Program-made: the position numbers and the translations under genes
Notes under the pieces: generated by a model
What the model saw: only the letters and a program-made list of their open reading frames with translations
Told to the model about the DNA's origin: nothing
Database searches by the model: none
NCBI GenBank assembly: GCA_963933885.1
Contig: CAWVWF010000007.1
Location: forward strand, 1-46,353
Origin: CAWVWF01 sp963933885
Lineage (GTDB): Bacteria; Bacteroidota; Bacteroidia; Flavobacteriales_C; GCA-002722245
DNA: 46,353 nucleotides
Reading direction: 5' to 3'
Shown here: positions 36,680-45,082 of the stretch, in pieces
Numbering within the stretch: the stretch's first letter is position 1
Layout: the number at the start of each line of letters is the position of its first letter

Positions 36680-36925
36680 ATGAATATAAAACGAAATTTA
36701 GCAATTAGTGATTCGGGATTTCTTTTCAATCCTTCAACTGGAGATTCTTATTCTCTTAATCCAATCGCCCAACAAATTTTCTCTTTAATGAAAGAAGGAA
36801 AGTCAGATGGTGAAATTAAAGCGAGAATACTAGAAGATTACAATACAGACTCTTCAACTTTTGAAAAAGACTTCTACGATTTTATCGGTCTTTTAAATAA
36901 CTATAAACTTTTAGAAAATGAGTAA
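36680..36925 (+). CDS. PqqD-like peptide-binding protein (RiPP recognition element fold)
   Basis: An 81-residue protein matching the PqqD fold: a beta-hairpin (FLFNPSTGDSYSLNPIAQQIF) followed by helices (EIKARILEDYNTDSSTFEKDFYDFIGLLNNYKLL). PqqD domains bind the leader of a precursor peptide and present it to a modifying enzyme; the same fold is found in PqqD-type chaperones of HPr-kinase-related clusters. It is the first gene of the operon and overlaps the ATP-grasp start by eight bases, so the two are translationally coupled and probably physical partners. I found no obvious precursor peptide next to it. The function in this cluster is inferred. Confidence 0.8.
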   Translation: MNIKRNLAISDSGFLFNPSTGDSYSLNPIAQQIFSLMKEGKSDGEIKARILEDYNTDSSTFEKDFYDFIGLLNNYKLLENE

Positions 36926-37967
36926 GCCATTATACACAATCGCAGTTACAGGATTAAACGCTATCGATAGTCCAGGTCCAGGATTATCTGTTATCAGAGC
37001 CTTACAAGCTGCAACATCTTTTGATGTTAGAATAATTGGACTCTCATACGAAACAATGGAACCAGGTATTTACATGCATGATTTGGTTGATAAAACATAT
37101 CAAATCCCAATGCCTGGAGCTGGAACAGAAGTTTTATTTGAAAGATTTAGCTACATCAATGCTCAAGAGGATTTAACTTTTATCTTCCCAAACTTCGATG
37201 CTGAGCTTTTTAACTTCATCAAGCTTCAAGATCGTTTCGAAGAAATATTAAATATCAAAATGGTTCTTCCTAGTTTGGAACAATTTGAAGAAAGACACAA
37301 GGTAAACTTATCTGATTTCGGAGAAAAACATGAAGTAAAAGTTCCTGAAGCGAAATTGGTTTTCAACACAGCTCAAATCGCAGATGCACTTAAGGATTTT
37401 GAATTTCCTGTTGCTGTAAAAGGTAAGTTTTACGATAGTAAAGTAGCTTATTCATATAACCAAGCAGTTACTAATTTCAATAAGATTAGCGCTGAATGGG
37501 GTGTTCCTATATTAATACAAGAGTTCGTTCACGGTTCCGAAGTAAACGTTTGTGGAATTGGTGATGGAACTGGAGCAACACTTGGAGCAGTACCAATGAG
37601 AAAATTATACATCACTGATAAAGGGAAAGCTTGGGCAGGAGTTTCTTTAGATGATCAAGAATTGATGGACATTACTCATAAGTTAATCGCTTCTACTAAA
37701 TGGCGTGGGCCTTTCGAGTTAGAATTCATAAAAAGTGAAGAAGGGGAATATCATTTATTAGAAATAAATCCTCGATTCCCAGCTTGGTGCTACCTAACAG
37801 TTGGCGTTGGACAGAACCAAATAGAAGCCCTTGTAAATTTAGGAATGGGTGAAAAAGTTCCTGCTTTTATGAAGTATGACGTAGGTAAAATGTTCATCAG
37901 ATACTCATACGATATGATTGTTGATATGAATGAATTCGAGAAGATCTCCACTACTGGAGAATTGTAA
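36918..37967 (+). CDS. ATP-grasp ligase (carboxylate-amine ligase-like)
   Basis: A 349-residue ATP-grasp enzyme. Visible elements: an N-terminal pre-ATP domain (IAVTGLNAIDSPGPGLSVIRAL), an ATP-grasp lysine strand (FPVAVKGKFYDSKVAYS), the hinge PILIQEFVHGSEVNVCG, the metal-binding segment GPFELEFIKSEEGEYHLLEI and NPRFPAW. Enzymes of this fold activate a carboxylate as an acyl-phosphate and join it to an amine or thiol. The closest look is to PylC or carbamoyl-phosphate-synthase-like ligases rather than D-Ala-D-Ala ligase. It overlaps the PqqD-like gene by eight bases and lies 51 bases before the decarboxylase. The substrate is unknown. Confidence 0.85.
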   Translation: MSKPLYTIAVTGLNAIDSPGPGLSVIRALQAATSFDVRIIGLSYETMEPGIYMHDLVDKTYQIPMPGAGTEVLFERFSYINAQEDLTFIFPNFDAELFNFIKLQDRFEEILNIKMVLPSLEQFEERHKVNLSDFGEKHEVKVPEAKLVFNTAQIADALKDFEFPVAVKGKFYDSKVAYSYNQAVTNFNKISAEWGVPILIQEFVHGSEVNVCGIGDGTGATLGAVPMRKLYITDKGKAWAGVSLDDQELMDITHKLIASTKWRGPFELEFIKSEEGEYHLLEINPRFPAWCYLTVGVGQNQIEALVNLGMGEKVPAFMKYDVGKMFIRYSYDMIVDMNEFEKISTTGEL

Positions 37968-38018
37968 GAAAGCATTGAGGAGAAATAGATTTAGTAACAA
38001 CACTTAAAAAAAACCAAC

Positions 38019-39386
38019 ATGGAAATCACACAGAAAAAATTATACGAAAGACCAATCATTAAATCTTTAAATGGTGGTATCACTAATAAATTTGGAACAC
38101 GTACATCATATACACCATTAACTCATATTGATGGATGTTCTGTAAAGTCTTTAACTGAGGAATATGGTTCACCATTATTCGTAATATCAGAGCAGAAGAT
38201 CAGACAAAATTATAGATCAGCAAAAAGAGCATTTGAAACTAGATATCCTAAAGTGCAATTCGCTTGGAGTTATAAAACTAACTACATCAACGCAGTATGT
38301 AATGTATTCCACCAGGAAGGCTCATGGGGTGAAGTTGTATCTCGTTTCGAATATGAAAAAGCGCTTAAAAACGGAGTTCCTGGAAACAAAATAATCTTTA
38401 ATGGTCCAGAAAAAACTGAAGAAGATTTAAGACTGGCTGCTAAAAACGGATCACCTATTCACATCGATCATTTAGATGAATTATATCTATTAACTGAGAT
38501 TGCAGGTGATTTGGATTTCAAACCTAAAGTTGCAATTAGAGTGAATATGGATACAGGAGTATATCCAGTATGGGATCGATTCGGATTCAATTTAGAAAAC
38601 GGACAAGCTTGGGATGCAATCAACAAAATTATAGCACACGGAAAATTAGAATTAACAGGTTTACATTGTCACATCGGAACATATATGTTAAGCGCTAGTC
38701 CATACGGAGTTGCAGCTGATAAAATGGCAAAACTTGCTTTAAGAATTAAACAACAACACAACCTAGTAATTAAGTACATTGATATGGGTGGAGGATTCGC
38801 TTCTTCTAACACATTAAAAGGTTCTTACTTAAGAGGAAATGATACAATTCCATCTTTTGATGATTACGCAGAAGTGATTTCTACAGCATTATTAAATGCT
38901 GGATTTCCAACAGAGGACTTGCCTTACTTATTCCTAGAGACCGGAAGAGCTTTGATTGATGACGCTGGGTTTATTTTGGGAAGTGTCATTTCTAATAAAA
39001 GACTTTCAGATGGTAGAAGAGCAACAGTTTTAGATTTCGGTGTTAACATCATGTTTACTTCTTTCTGGTTTGATCATAAAATATCACCTGCTCAACCATT
39101 CGGAAATCATTCTGAAGATTGTATTCTTTACGGTCCACTCTGTATGAATATCGATGTTGTTAGAGAAAACATCACACTTCCCCTTTTAAACAAAGGAGAT
39201 CAAGTAGTTGTTCATACTGTTGGAGCATACAACATTACTCAATCAATGCAATTTATTGCATTAAGACCAGCAGTTGTTTTGATAGATACAATGGGTAAAC
39301 CACATGTTATTAAAGAAAAAGAGACTTTAAAAACATTAGAAATCGGTGAAGTTTTACCAGAGTATTTAAAGGATTTTAAATTATAA
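38019..39386 (+). CDS. PLP-dependent decarboxylase of the DAP/ornithine/arginine group (fold type III)
   Basis: 455 residues. Signature segments are all present: the PLP lysine in FAWSYKTNYI, the HCHIG motif (LHCHIGTYM), the glycine loop YIDMGGGFAS, the phosphate-site LETGRALIDDAG, the catalytic Cys in LYGPLCMNIDVV (where diaminopimelate decarboxylases usually read CESGD, so the following residues differ) and GAYNITQSMQFI. A 40-residue N-terminal extension precedes the barrel. The changed Cys segment and the neighbours (PqqD-like, ATP-grasp) argue against housekeeping LysA and for a biosynthetic relative acting on an unusual amino acid or peptide end. It is separate from the arginine decarboxylase at 3372. 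Confidence 0.85.
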   Translation: MEITQKKLYERPIIKSLNGGITNKFGTRTSYTPLTHIDGCSVKSLTEEYGSPLFVISEQKIRQNYRSAKRAFETRYPKVQFAWSYKTNYINAVCNVFHQEGSWGEVVSRFEYEKALKNGVPGNKIIFNGPEKTEEDLRLAAKNGSPIHIDHLDELYLLTEIAGDLDFKPKVAIRVNMDTGVYPVWDRFGFNLENGQAWDAINKIIAHGKLELTGLHCHIGTYMLSASPYGVAADKMAKLALRIKQQHNLVIKYIDMGGGFASSNTLKGSYLRGNDTIPSFDDYAEVISTALLNAGFPTEDLPYLFLETGRALIDDAGFILGSVISNKRLSDGRRATVLDFGVNIMFTSFWFDHKISPAQPFGNHSEDCILYGPLCMNIDVVRENITLPLLNKGDQVVVHTVGAYNITQSMQFIALRPAVVLIDTMGKPHVIKEKETLKTLEIGEVLPEYLKDFKL

Positions 39387-39399
39387 AAACAAGCCACTC

Positions 39400-39470
39400 G
39401 TAACTAGTAAAATCATTAGTACCCGATACTACAACCCCTCATAGTAACTAGTGAAAAATCACTAGTTACT
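39400..39470. repeat. Two tandem palindromic repeats inside the operon
   Basis: Copy 1 (39400-39422) is an imperfect palindrome built on GTAACTAGTAAAATC and ATTAGTAC. Copy 2 (39443-39470) is a perfect 12-bp hairpin, AGTAACTAGTGA and TCACTAGTTACT, around an AAAA loop. The two share the TAACTAGT-AAAATCA-TAGT pattern. They fill most of the 104-base gap between the decarboxylase and UT-M23 genes. No T tract follows, so a binding site, mRNA-stability element or attenuator is likelier than a simple terminator. Confidence 0.75.
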
Positions 39471-39490
39471 GGTGGCAAAAACAAACAATT

Positions 39491-41641
39491 GTGAAAATAC
39501 AAAAAGCGATATTAAACAGTTATAGTCAGTTGTTTTTCTCTCAAAACAAATGGTTTGCAATCTTACTTGCAGCATCCACTTTTATCAATTGGAAAATTGG
39601 TGCTGCAGGTTTGATATGTTTAATAAGTTCTATTGTAATCGCGATGAGCTTAGGTCATAATAAACACTACATAGAAGATGGAACTTACACTTTCAATTCA
39701 TTAATGACGGGAATGGCTTTGGCTATTTATTTCCAACCTACTCTCCCATTCCTTTTCTTATTAATTATATGTGGTGGTTTAAGTTTATTCATTTCGTTGT
39801 GGTTAATAAACTGGACGAGCAGAAGAGGTTTACCTTTATTAAGTTGGACATTCATTCTTGTAACTTGGATCGCCGTATTAGGTGCTTCCAACTTTACGGC
39901 CTTCAAATACATCAGTAACGATATTACTCAATTATCAAATTCTCCATTAAATGGAATTATTGGAGATATTGATGGTTGGCTAAATCAATTACCAATGTTC
40001 GATCTTTTGAAAATATACTTCAGATCGTTAGGAGCCATAATGTTTCAGTACAATACCTTAGCAGGTATTTTAATATTTGTAGGATTGTTAATCTATTCTC
40101 GAATAGCAACACTATTATCCATATTGGGGTTCTTTATAGGCTTCTTGTTTTACAGTCAATTTGAAGGAGATTTTACGCAGTTAATATTCTCATATATTGG
40201 ATTCAACTTCATACTAACATCAATTGCCTTAGGTGGATTCTTCATTGTTCCAAGCTGGAAATCATTCCTACTTGTAACATTAACAATCCCAATAATGGCC
40301 TTATTGATCAGCGCATTAAGTCAGTTTTTCGCACCATTTGGTTTGCCGCTTTTTAGTTTGCCATTTTGTATTTTGGTTACGCTTACACTCGTAACCCTAA
40401 GCTTAAGAGTTGATCCCAAAAAGCTATTCGTTGTAACCAATCAACAATTCTCTCCTGAAGAGAATCATTACAAAACCGTTTTACAAAACGAAAGATTTGG
40501 AAACCAATCAGCTTTCCATCTTGCATTACCTATTATGGGTGAATGGCATATCTCTCAAGGGTACAATGGAGGTATAACCCATTTAGATGAATGGCAACAT
40601 GCATTGGATTTCGACATTACAAATGATGACAATAGTACATATCAAAATGACGGAATAAATCTTAAAGATTTCAATTGTTATGAGCTTCCTATTATTGCAC
40701 CTGCAGCAGGATATATAGTTAAAGTATTAGATAATATAGAAGAGAATGCAGTTGGTGATGTAAACCTAAATCAAAACTGGGGGAACACCGTAATCATAAA
40801 ACATGCAGAAGGATTCTACACGAAATTATCCCATCTTAAATTGGAGACAATTAAAGTTAAAGAAGGAGATTTCGTAAGTAAAGGAGATCAAATTGCCAAG
40901 CTTGGAAACTCAGGAAGATCTCCAGAACCTCACTTACATTTCCAATTACAAACAACCCCTTTTATAGGTTCTAAAACATTGCCCTACCCTATTGCTTACT
41001 ATCTAAAAAAAGAAGATCAAAATTATAGTTTACAACAATTCAATACGCCCAAACAAGGTGAGAAAATTAAAAACCTTACACCAACATCGTTGTTAGTTAA
41101 AGCTTTTAATTTCATCCCAGGACAATCATTTGTTTGGACATCAGAAAACAAAGAACACCATTGGGATGTGCATACAAATGCACTTAACCAGAGTTATTTG
41201 TATTGTAAAAAAACAAAGAGTGCTGCATATTTTTCAAACAATGGAAATGTATTTTACTTTACAGATTTCATTGGAGATAAAACATCATCGCTTTTCTATT
41301 TCCACTTAGGATTACAAAAAGTATTGTTATCCTATTATAACAATATAGTATTAGATGATAATATTCATATCAAGTATTTAACCCATCCAGTAGTAAAGGC
41401 AGTTCACGATATTATTGCACCTTTCACGCATATCATAAAGTGTAAATTTCAATCAAGCTACACAAAAGCAAACGATGAGATTTCGCCTACTGAAATCACA
41501 CTTCAGAGTGAAGGAAGAACAGAATATTTCGGAAAGGAAAAATTAGTATTCGAATTTAACTGTCAGATCGACATTGATAAAATAACAAATTTCAACATTA
41601 CTATTAACGGAGAAATAAAACAATTTTTATGCAGCGAGTAA
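39491..41641 (+). CDS. Urea-transporter domain fused to an M23 peptidase domain
   Basis: 716 residues. Residues 1 to about 307 form about ten membrane helices with urea-transporter family features in two halves (SLMTGMALAIYF, LPLLSWTFILVTWIAVLG; YNTLAGILIFVG, LPLFSLPFCILVTLTLVTLSLR). Residues about 345-490 are an M23/LytM-like domain: ITHLDEWQHALDFD (H364, H370, D373), APAAGYIVKV, WGNTVIIKHAEGFYTKLSHL and the HLHF motif (H481, H483). About 220 further residues have no clear family. UT channels pass urea or other small neutral molecules; M23 enzymes cleave peptidoglycan cross-links. Start GTG at 39491. The 3' end overlaps the next gene by 13 bases. The substrate of either part is unproved. Confidence 0.85.
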   Translation: MKIQKAILNSYSQLFFSQNKWFAILLAASTFINWKIGAAGLICLISSIVIAMSLGHNKHYIEDGTYTFNSLMTGMALAIYFQPTLPFLFLLIICGGLSLFISLWLINWTSRRGLPLLSWTFILVTWIAVLGASNFTAFKYISNDITQLSNSPLNGIIGDIDGWLNQLPMFDLLKIYFRSLGAIMFQYNTLAGILIFVGLLIYSRIATLLSILGFFIGFLFYSQFEGDFTQLIFSYIGFNFILTSIALGGFFIVPSWKSFLLVTLTIPIMALLISALSQFFAPFGLPLFSLPFCILVTLTLVTLSLRVDPKKLFVVTNQQFSPEENHYKTVLQNERFGNQSAFHLALPIMGEWHISQGYNGGITHLDEWQHALDFDITNDDNSTYQNDGINLKDFNCYELPIIAPAAGYIVKVLDNIEENAVGDVNLNQNWGNTVIIKHAEGFYTKLSHLKLETIKVKEGDFVSKGDQIAKLGNSGRSPEPHLHFQLQTTPFIGSKTLPYPIAYYLKKEDQNYSLQQFNTPKQGEKIKNLTPTSLLVKAFNFIPGQSFVWTSENKEHHWDVHTNALNQSYLYCKKTKSAAYFSNNGNVFYFTDFIGDKTSSLFYFHLGLQKVLLSYYNNIVLDDNIHIKYLTHPVVKAVHDIIAPFTHIIKCKFQSSYTKANDEISPTEITLQSEGRTEYFGKEKLVFEFNCQIDIDKITNFNITINGEIKQFLCSE

Positions 41642-42855
41642 TAATCATTTTAATGCTTTTCGTAACCACATCTGCATGGAGTCAGAATAGAATTACGTAC
41701 CAAGAAGCAAACAAAAAAACGTACGATGCTATCCTTGATTCTAATTGGGATGAAGTGATTTCAATTGGAACAGAAGCCAAAGAGAGTGGACATAATTTCT
41801 TCTACCTCAACTTAAGGCTAGGAATTGCTCATTACAGAAAAGCGAATTATTTCAAAGCAAAAAAGAGTTTGAAAGAAGCTTATGCTCAAAACTCAAGTGA
41901 TACAACCTTACTTTATTACAGTTATTGGAATTCATTAGCAATTGGAGAAAATAAGTTAGCAGCGTTTTACGCAGAGACAATTGCAGTTGAGAAGAAAAAA
42001 TTAAAAAGGATTTCCATATCCGGAGGGTTGAAGAAATACAATATCAGAGAAATGGGATCAAATCAATACCATGCGAATATTGGAGGAAATCTTCAATTTA
42101 GCGCTAAACTTAACTCGGAGGTTAATTTAACTCGGATCACTCAAACTGTAATATGGGGTGAATATGATCAAAACCAAATATCATTTAACAACTATTATCA
42201 ACTATCTCCTAAATTGAACATTGAATTGAATTACAACTTCATGAAAATGAACGCTGACTTGGATTATAGTGATACTGAAGAAATGATGATTTTAAACGGA
42301 GTAACTAATCTAACATCAAACACAGTTTACCTAGGTATTGGTTTAAACCTGAATAGAAGTACAATTTCCACTGGGTTAGTATATCAAAATGTAAATAACG
42401 TTTCAAATACTCAAGTAACGAATACCTATTCTGATGCAAACTTAAACACCGGAACAGAATCTACAACACATCTTTTCCAACCCAATATTGGTTTTCAGCA
42501 TTACTTAGAAGGAAATAATAATGGAATATGGTTTTCATCTCAACTAAGTACTCCTTTCTCGAGCGATAGTATAGGATTGTCTTGGAGTAATACGATTAAA
42601 TTGAGAGCAACTAAAAAATCTTGGTTTGGAGTAACACATCATTTCAATTCAAAAATAAATTCAATAGAAAACAATGGATTAATAATTCAGAATGGAGATT
42701 TTCTTAAAAATAAAATTGGTGTTTCATGGGATTATTCATTTAAACCAAGAGCTCATTTTCAATTACAAATTCTTAAGGAAAGTCGAACAGAATTCTTTGA
42801 GCAAATAGATTACAACTACAATTCAATTTTCGGAACACTAACCTTTAAATTTTAA
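41629..42855 (+). CDS. Outer-membrane beta-barrel protein with N-terminal TPR-like repeats
   Basis: 408 residues: signal peptide (QRVIIILMLFVTTSAWSQ), a helical TPR-like part at about 20-125 (NFFYLNLRLGIAHYRKANYFKAKKSLKEAY) and a barrel at about 130-408 made of alternating strands (HANIGGNLQFSAKLNSEVNL, NTVYLGIGLNLNRSTISTGL) ending in IFGTLTFKF with a C-terminal Phe. It resembles YaiO-type proteins, which pair a TPR region with a barrel in polysaccharide-export loci. The start overlaps the UT-M23 gene by 13 bases and the stop is four bases before the next TPR gene, so this part of the operon is tightly coupled. It could be the exit pore of the system. Confidence 0.8.
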   Translation: MQRVIIILMLFVTTSAWSQNRITYQEANKKTYDAILDSNWDEVISIGTEAKESGHNFFYLNLRLGIAHYRKANYFKAKKSLKEAYAQNSSDTTLLYYSYWNSLAIGENKLAAFYAETIAVEKKKLKRISISGGLKKYNIREMGSNQYHANIGGNLQFSAKLNSEVNLTRITQTVIWGEYDQNQISFNNYYQLSPKLNIELNYNFMKMNADLDYSDTEEMMILNGVTNLTSNTVYLGIGLNLNRSTISTGLVYQNVNNVSNTQVTNTYSDANLNTGTESTTHLFQPNIGFQHYLEGNNNGIWFSSQLSTPFSSDSIGLSWSNTIKLRATKKSWFGVTHHFNSKINSIENNGLIIQNGDFLKNKIGVSWDYSFKPRAHFQLQILKESRTEFFEQIDYNYNSIFGTLTFKF

Positions 42856-42859
42856 ACCT

Positions 42860-43465
42860 ATGAAAAATATATTCTTAGCCTTATTCATCACAGTATCGGC
42901 ACATTTCGCAACAGCTCAAAACGAAATTGTAAATGCATTTTCTAGCAGTTATAAATTCGAATCCTTCAAACAATACGATAAAGCAATTGGTGCTTTAAAA
43001 ACAGTTTATGATGTAAATTCTTACGAGATCAATGTTCGCCTAGGGTGGTTAAATTATTTACAAGGAGAATACACTGAATCTGAAAAACACTACAATCAGG
43101 CTTCTACAATACAAAACAAATCAATTGAAGCCTTGCTAGGCTTAACCTACCCACAAGCAGCAATGTTAAATTGGGTTAGTTTATCCGCTACATATTCTAA
43201 AATTCTTGTTTTAGATCCTATGAATAAAATAGCAAATTTCAGACTCGGGCAGTTGTTGTACAATAAAAAGGAATTTCAAAAAGCAGAAAAGAATTTAGAG
43301 TTGGTTTGCCAATCCTACCCTTTCGATTTTGATGCAAACGTATTAATGGCTCAAATAAAAACGAAGCAAGGTAAAATAAGCGAAGCAAAAACATATTATA
43401 AAAAAGCTTTACTATACAATCCTGACAGTGTGGTGATTTTAAAAGCACTTGTTCAATTACAGTAG
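42860..43465 (+). CDS. Secreted TPR-repeat protein
   Basis: 201 residues with a signal peptide (KNIFLALFITVSAHFATAQ) and about four TPR motifs (KQYDKAIGALKTVYDVNSYE, GEYTESEKHYNQASTIQNKS, KEFQKAEKNLELVCQSYPFD, GKISEAKTYYKKALLYNPDS). It follows the barrel gene by four bases and is the last gene before a strong terminator. A periplasmic adaptor bridging the inner-membrane UT-M23 protein and the outer-membrane barrel is a reasonable guess from context only. Confidence 0.82.
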   Translation: MKNIFLALFITVSAHFATAQNEIVNAFSSSYKFESFKQYDKAIGALKTVYDVNSYEINVRLGWLNYLQGEYTESEKHYNQASTIQNKSIEALLGLTYPQAAMLNWVSLSATYSKILVLDPMNKIANFRLGQLLYNKKEFQKAEKNLELVCQSYPFDFDANVLMAQIKTKQGKISEAKTYYKKALLYNPDSVVILKALVQLQ

Positions 43466-43471
43466 CACAAA

Positions 43472-43510
43472 GAGTTGTTGTCTTTTACAAGACGACAACT
43501 CAAGCTTTTT
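43472..43510 (+). terminator. Terminator closing the PqqD/ATP-grasp operon
   Basis: A 13-bp stem, GAGTTGTTGTCTT (43472-43484) and AAGACGACAACTC (43489-43501), with one G-T pair and loop TTAC, followed by AAGCTTTTT. It starts seven bases after the TPR gene stop. The flippase start is about 100 bases further on. Confidence 0.85.
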
Positions 43511-43603
43511 CCAAATAGAAGAATAAAAAGAAGCTTTGCATGTTCTCAATAAAACTGTTAGATGAATAAATCTTATCTTCACAACTCGGTTTTAAAAAAT
43601 TAA

Positions 43604-45076
43604 ATGGGAACAATTGCCAAACAAACTTTAAGAGGAAGTGTACTGTCTTATGCCGGTATTGGATTTGGTTTTTTAACTGCCGGTTTATTATTTCCGAAAT
43701 TCCTTACCAAAGAAGAAATTGGTGTACTTTATTTATTAATCAAGTACGCCCTTCTATTTAGCTTTTTTGCCAATCTAGGTTTTAACACAATCACATTAAA
43801 ACTGTTCTCTTTTTATAGAGATCCTGAGAAAAACCACAATGGTTTTTTCAGTTTAAAGCTTCTTGTTAATCTCGTTGGATTCTTATTATTTTGTGTACTC
43901 TTTTATTTCCTTAAACCTCTTTTAATAGAGCGGAACTTGGAACAGTCCAAAATGCTAGTAGACTACCTCTACTTGTTATCTCCGTTGGTAGCCATCTATA
44001 TGACATTCGGCTTACTAGACACCTATAACAGAGTGCTATACAATGCTGTTCAAGGAACGTTTTTAAGAGACTTTGTGCAACGTATTGTTATTCTGTTTTT
44101 TCTTGGTTTCTTCATCATTGGATACTTAAACTTCACAGACTTCTTACATACTTATTTGGTGGCGATGTGTGTTCCAATACTTGGACTAATCTACTATCTA
44201 TCAAAAAGAAAAGAACTCAAAATATCTTTTAGCTCAATAAAACTAACGAAAGAACAAAGGACGGAAATGATAAGCGTTGGTGCTTTTGGATTGTTCTCAG
44301 GTATTGCTCCGATACTAGTATCTACAATAGACACCATTATGGTTAATGACTATTTAGGAACTGACAAAACGGGTGTATATGCAACAATGATCTTTTTCAG
44401 TACAGTAATAATTGCTCCATCAAAAGCTTTAGTAAGAATTGGAACCCCCTTCATTGCAGATGCTTGGAAAGAAAACAATTTAGTTAAAATCGATGAACTT
44501 CATAAGAGAAGTAGTATCAATCAACTTCTTTTCAGCGCCTTAGTTTTCATAGGAATATGGGCAAACATGGACAATTTATTTGAAATTATTCCTGAATTTT
44601 CTGAAGGGAAGTATATTGTATTTTATTTAGGTTTAGCAAGTCTAGCTAATATGATCTTAGGTATGAATCAGGTTATACTTTCCACCTCTCCTCTATACAA
44701 ATATCAAACTCTATTTGTTATTATTCTATCAGTAAGTGTTGTTGTTTCAAACCTAATCTTCATTCCTAAATACGGAATTGTAGGTGCTGCAATTGCAACG
44801 CTAGTAGCTACAGTAATAGTTAATATAGCGAAATGGTTCTTTGTATATGTTAAACTAAAAACTCAACCATTCTCTCTTAAAACAGTTGTCTTAATTTCAA
44901 TCATAATAGCTACTTATATAATTCAAGATACGATACCGAAAATGTACTTCCTTGTTGATCTACCTATTCGTAGTTTTGTTATCACAGCTCTATTTATTGG
45001 GACTTGTTATTTCTTAAAGGTATCGGACGACCTTAACAGACAGGTTAACAAGGTTCTTCAAATGTTCTCCAAGTAA
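43604..45076 (+). CDS. Polysaccharide flippase (Wzx/MATE-like, MVF superfamily)
   Basis: 490 residues with about 14 membrane helices and few soluble loops. The N-terminus (GTIAKQTLRGSVLSYAGIGFGFLTAGLLFPKFLTKEEIGV) is typical of lipid-linked-oligosaccharide flippases, as is the C-terminal half (YGIVGAAIATLVATVIVNIAKWFFVYVK). Such proteins turn undecaprenyl-linked glycans across the inner membrane. No glycosyltransferase genes are near, so it is either a stand-alone flippase or it serves the operon just upstream. The MBL-fold lipoprotein gene begins six bases after its stop, so the two form one transcription unit. Confidence 0.88.
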   Translation: MGTIAKQTLRGSVLSYAGIGFGFLTAGLLFPKFLTKEEIGVLYLLIKYALLFSFFANLGFNTITLKLFSFYRDPEKNHNGFFSLKLLVNLVGFLLFCVLFYFLKPLLIERNLEQSKMLVDYLYLLSPLVAIYMTFGLLDTYNRVLYNAVQGTFLRDFVQRIVILFFLGFFIIGYLNFTDFLHTYLVAMCVPILGLIYYLSKRKELKISFSSIKLTKEQRTEMISVGAFGLFSGIAPILVSTIDTIMVNDYLGTDKTGVYATMIFFSTVIIAPSKALVRIGTPFIADAWKENNLVKIDELHKRSSINQLLFSALVFIGIWANMDNLFEIIPEFSEGKYIVFYLGLASLANMILGMNQVILSTSPLYKYQTLFVIILSVSVVVSNLIFIPKYGIVGAAIATLVATVIVNIAKWFFVYVKLKTQPFSLKTVVLISIIIATYIIQDTIPKMYFLVDLPIRSFVITALFIGTCYFLKVSDDLNRQVNKVLQMFSK

Positions 45077-45082
45077 TTTTCC

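Noticed and set aside
38019..39386. Housekeeping diaminopimelate decarboxylase (lysA)
   Set aside because: The residues after the catalytic Cys differ from the usual CESGD and the gene lies in a PqqD/ATP-grasp operon; I kept the general decarboxylase call.
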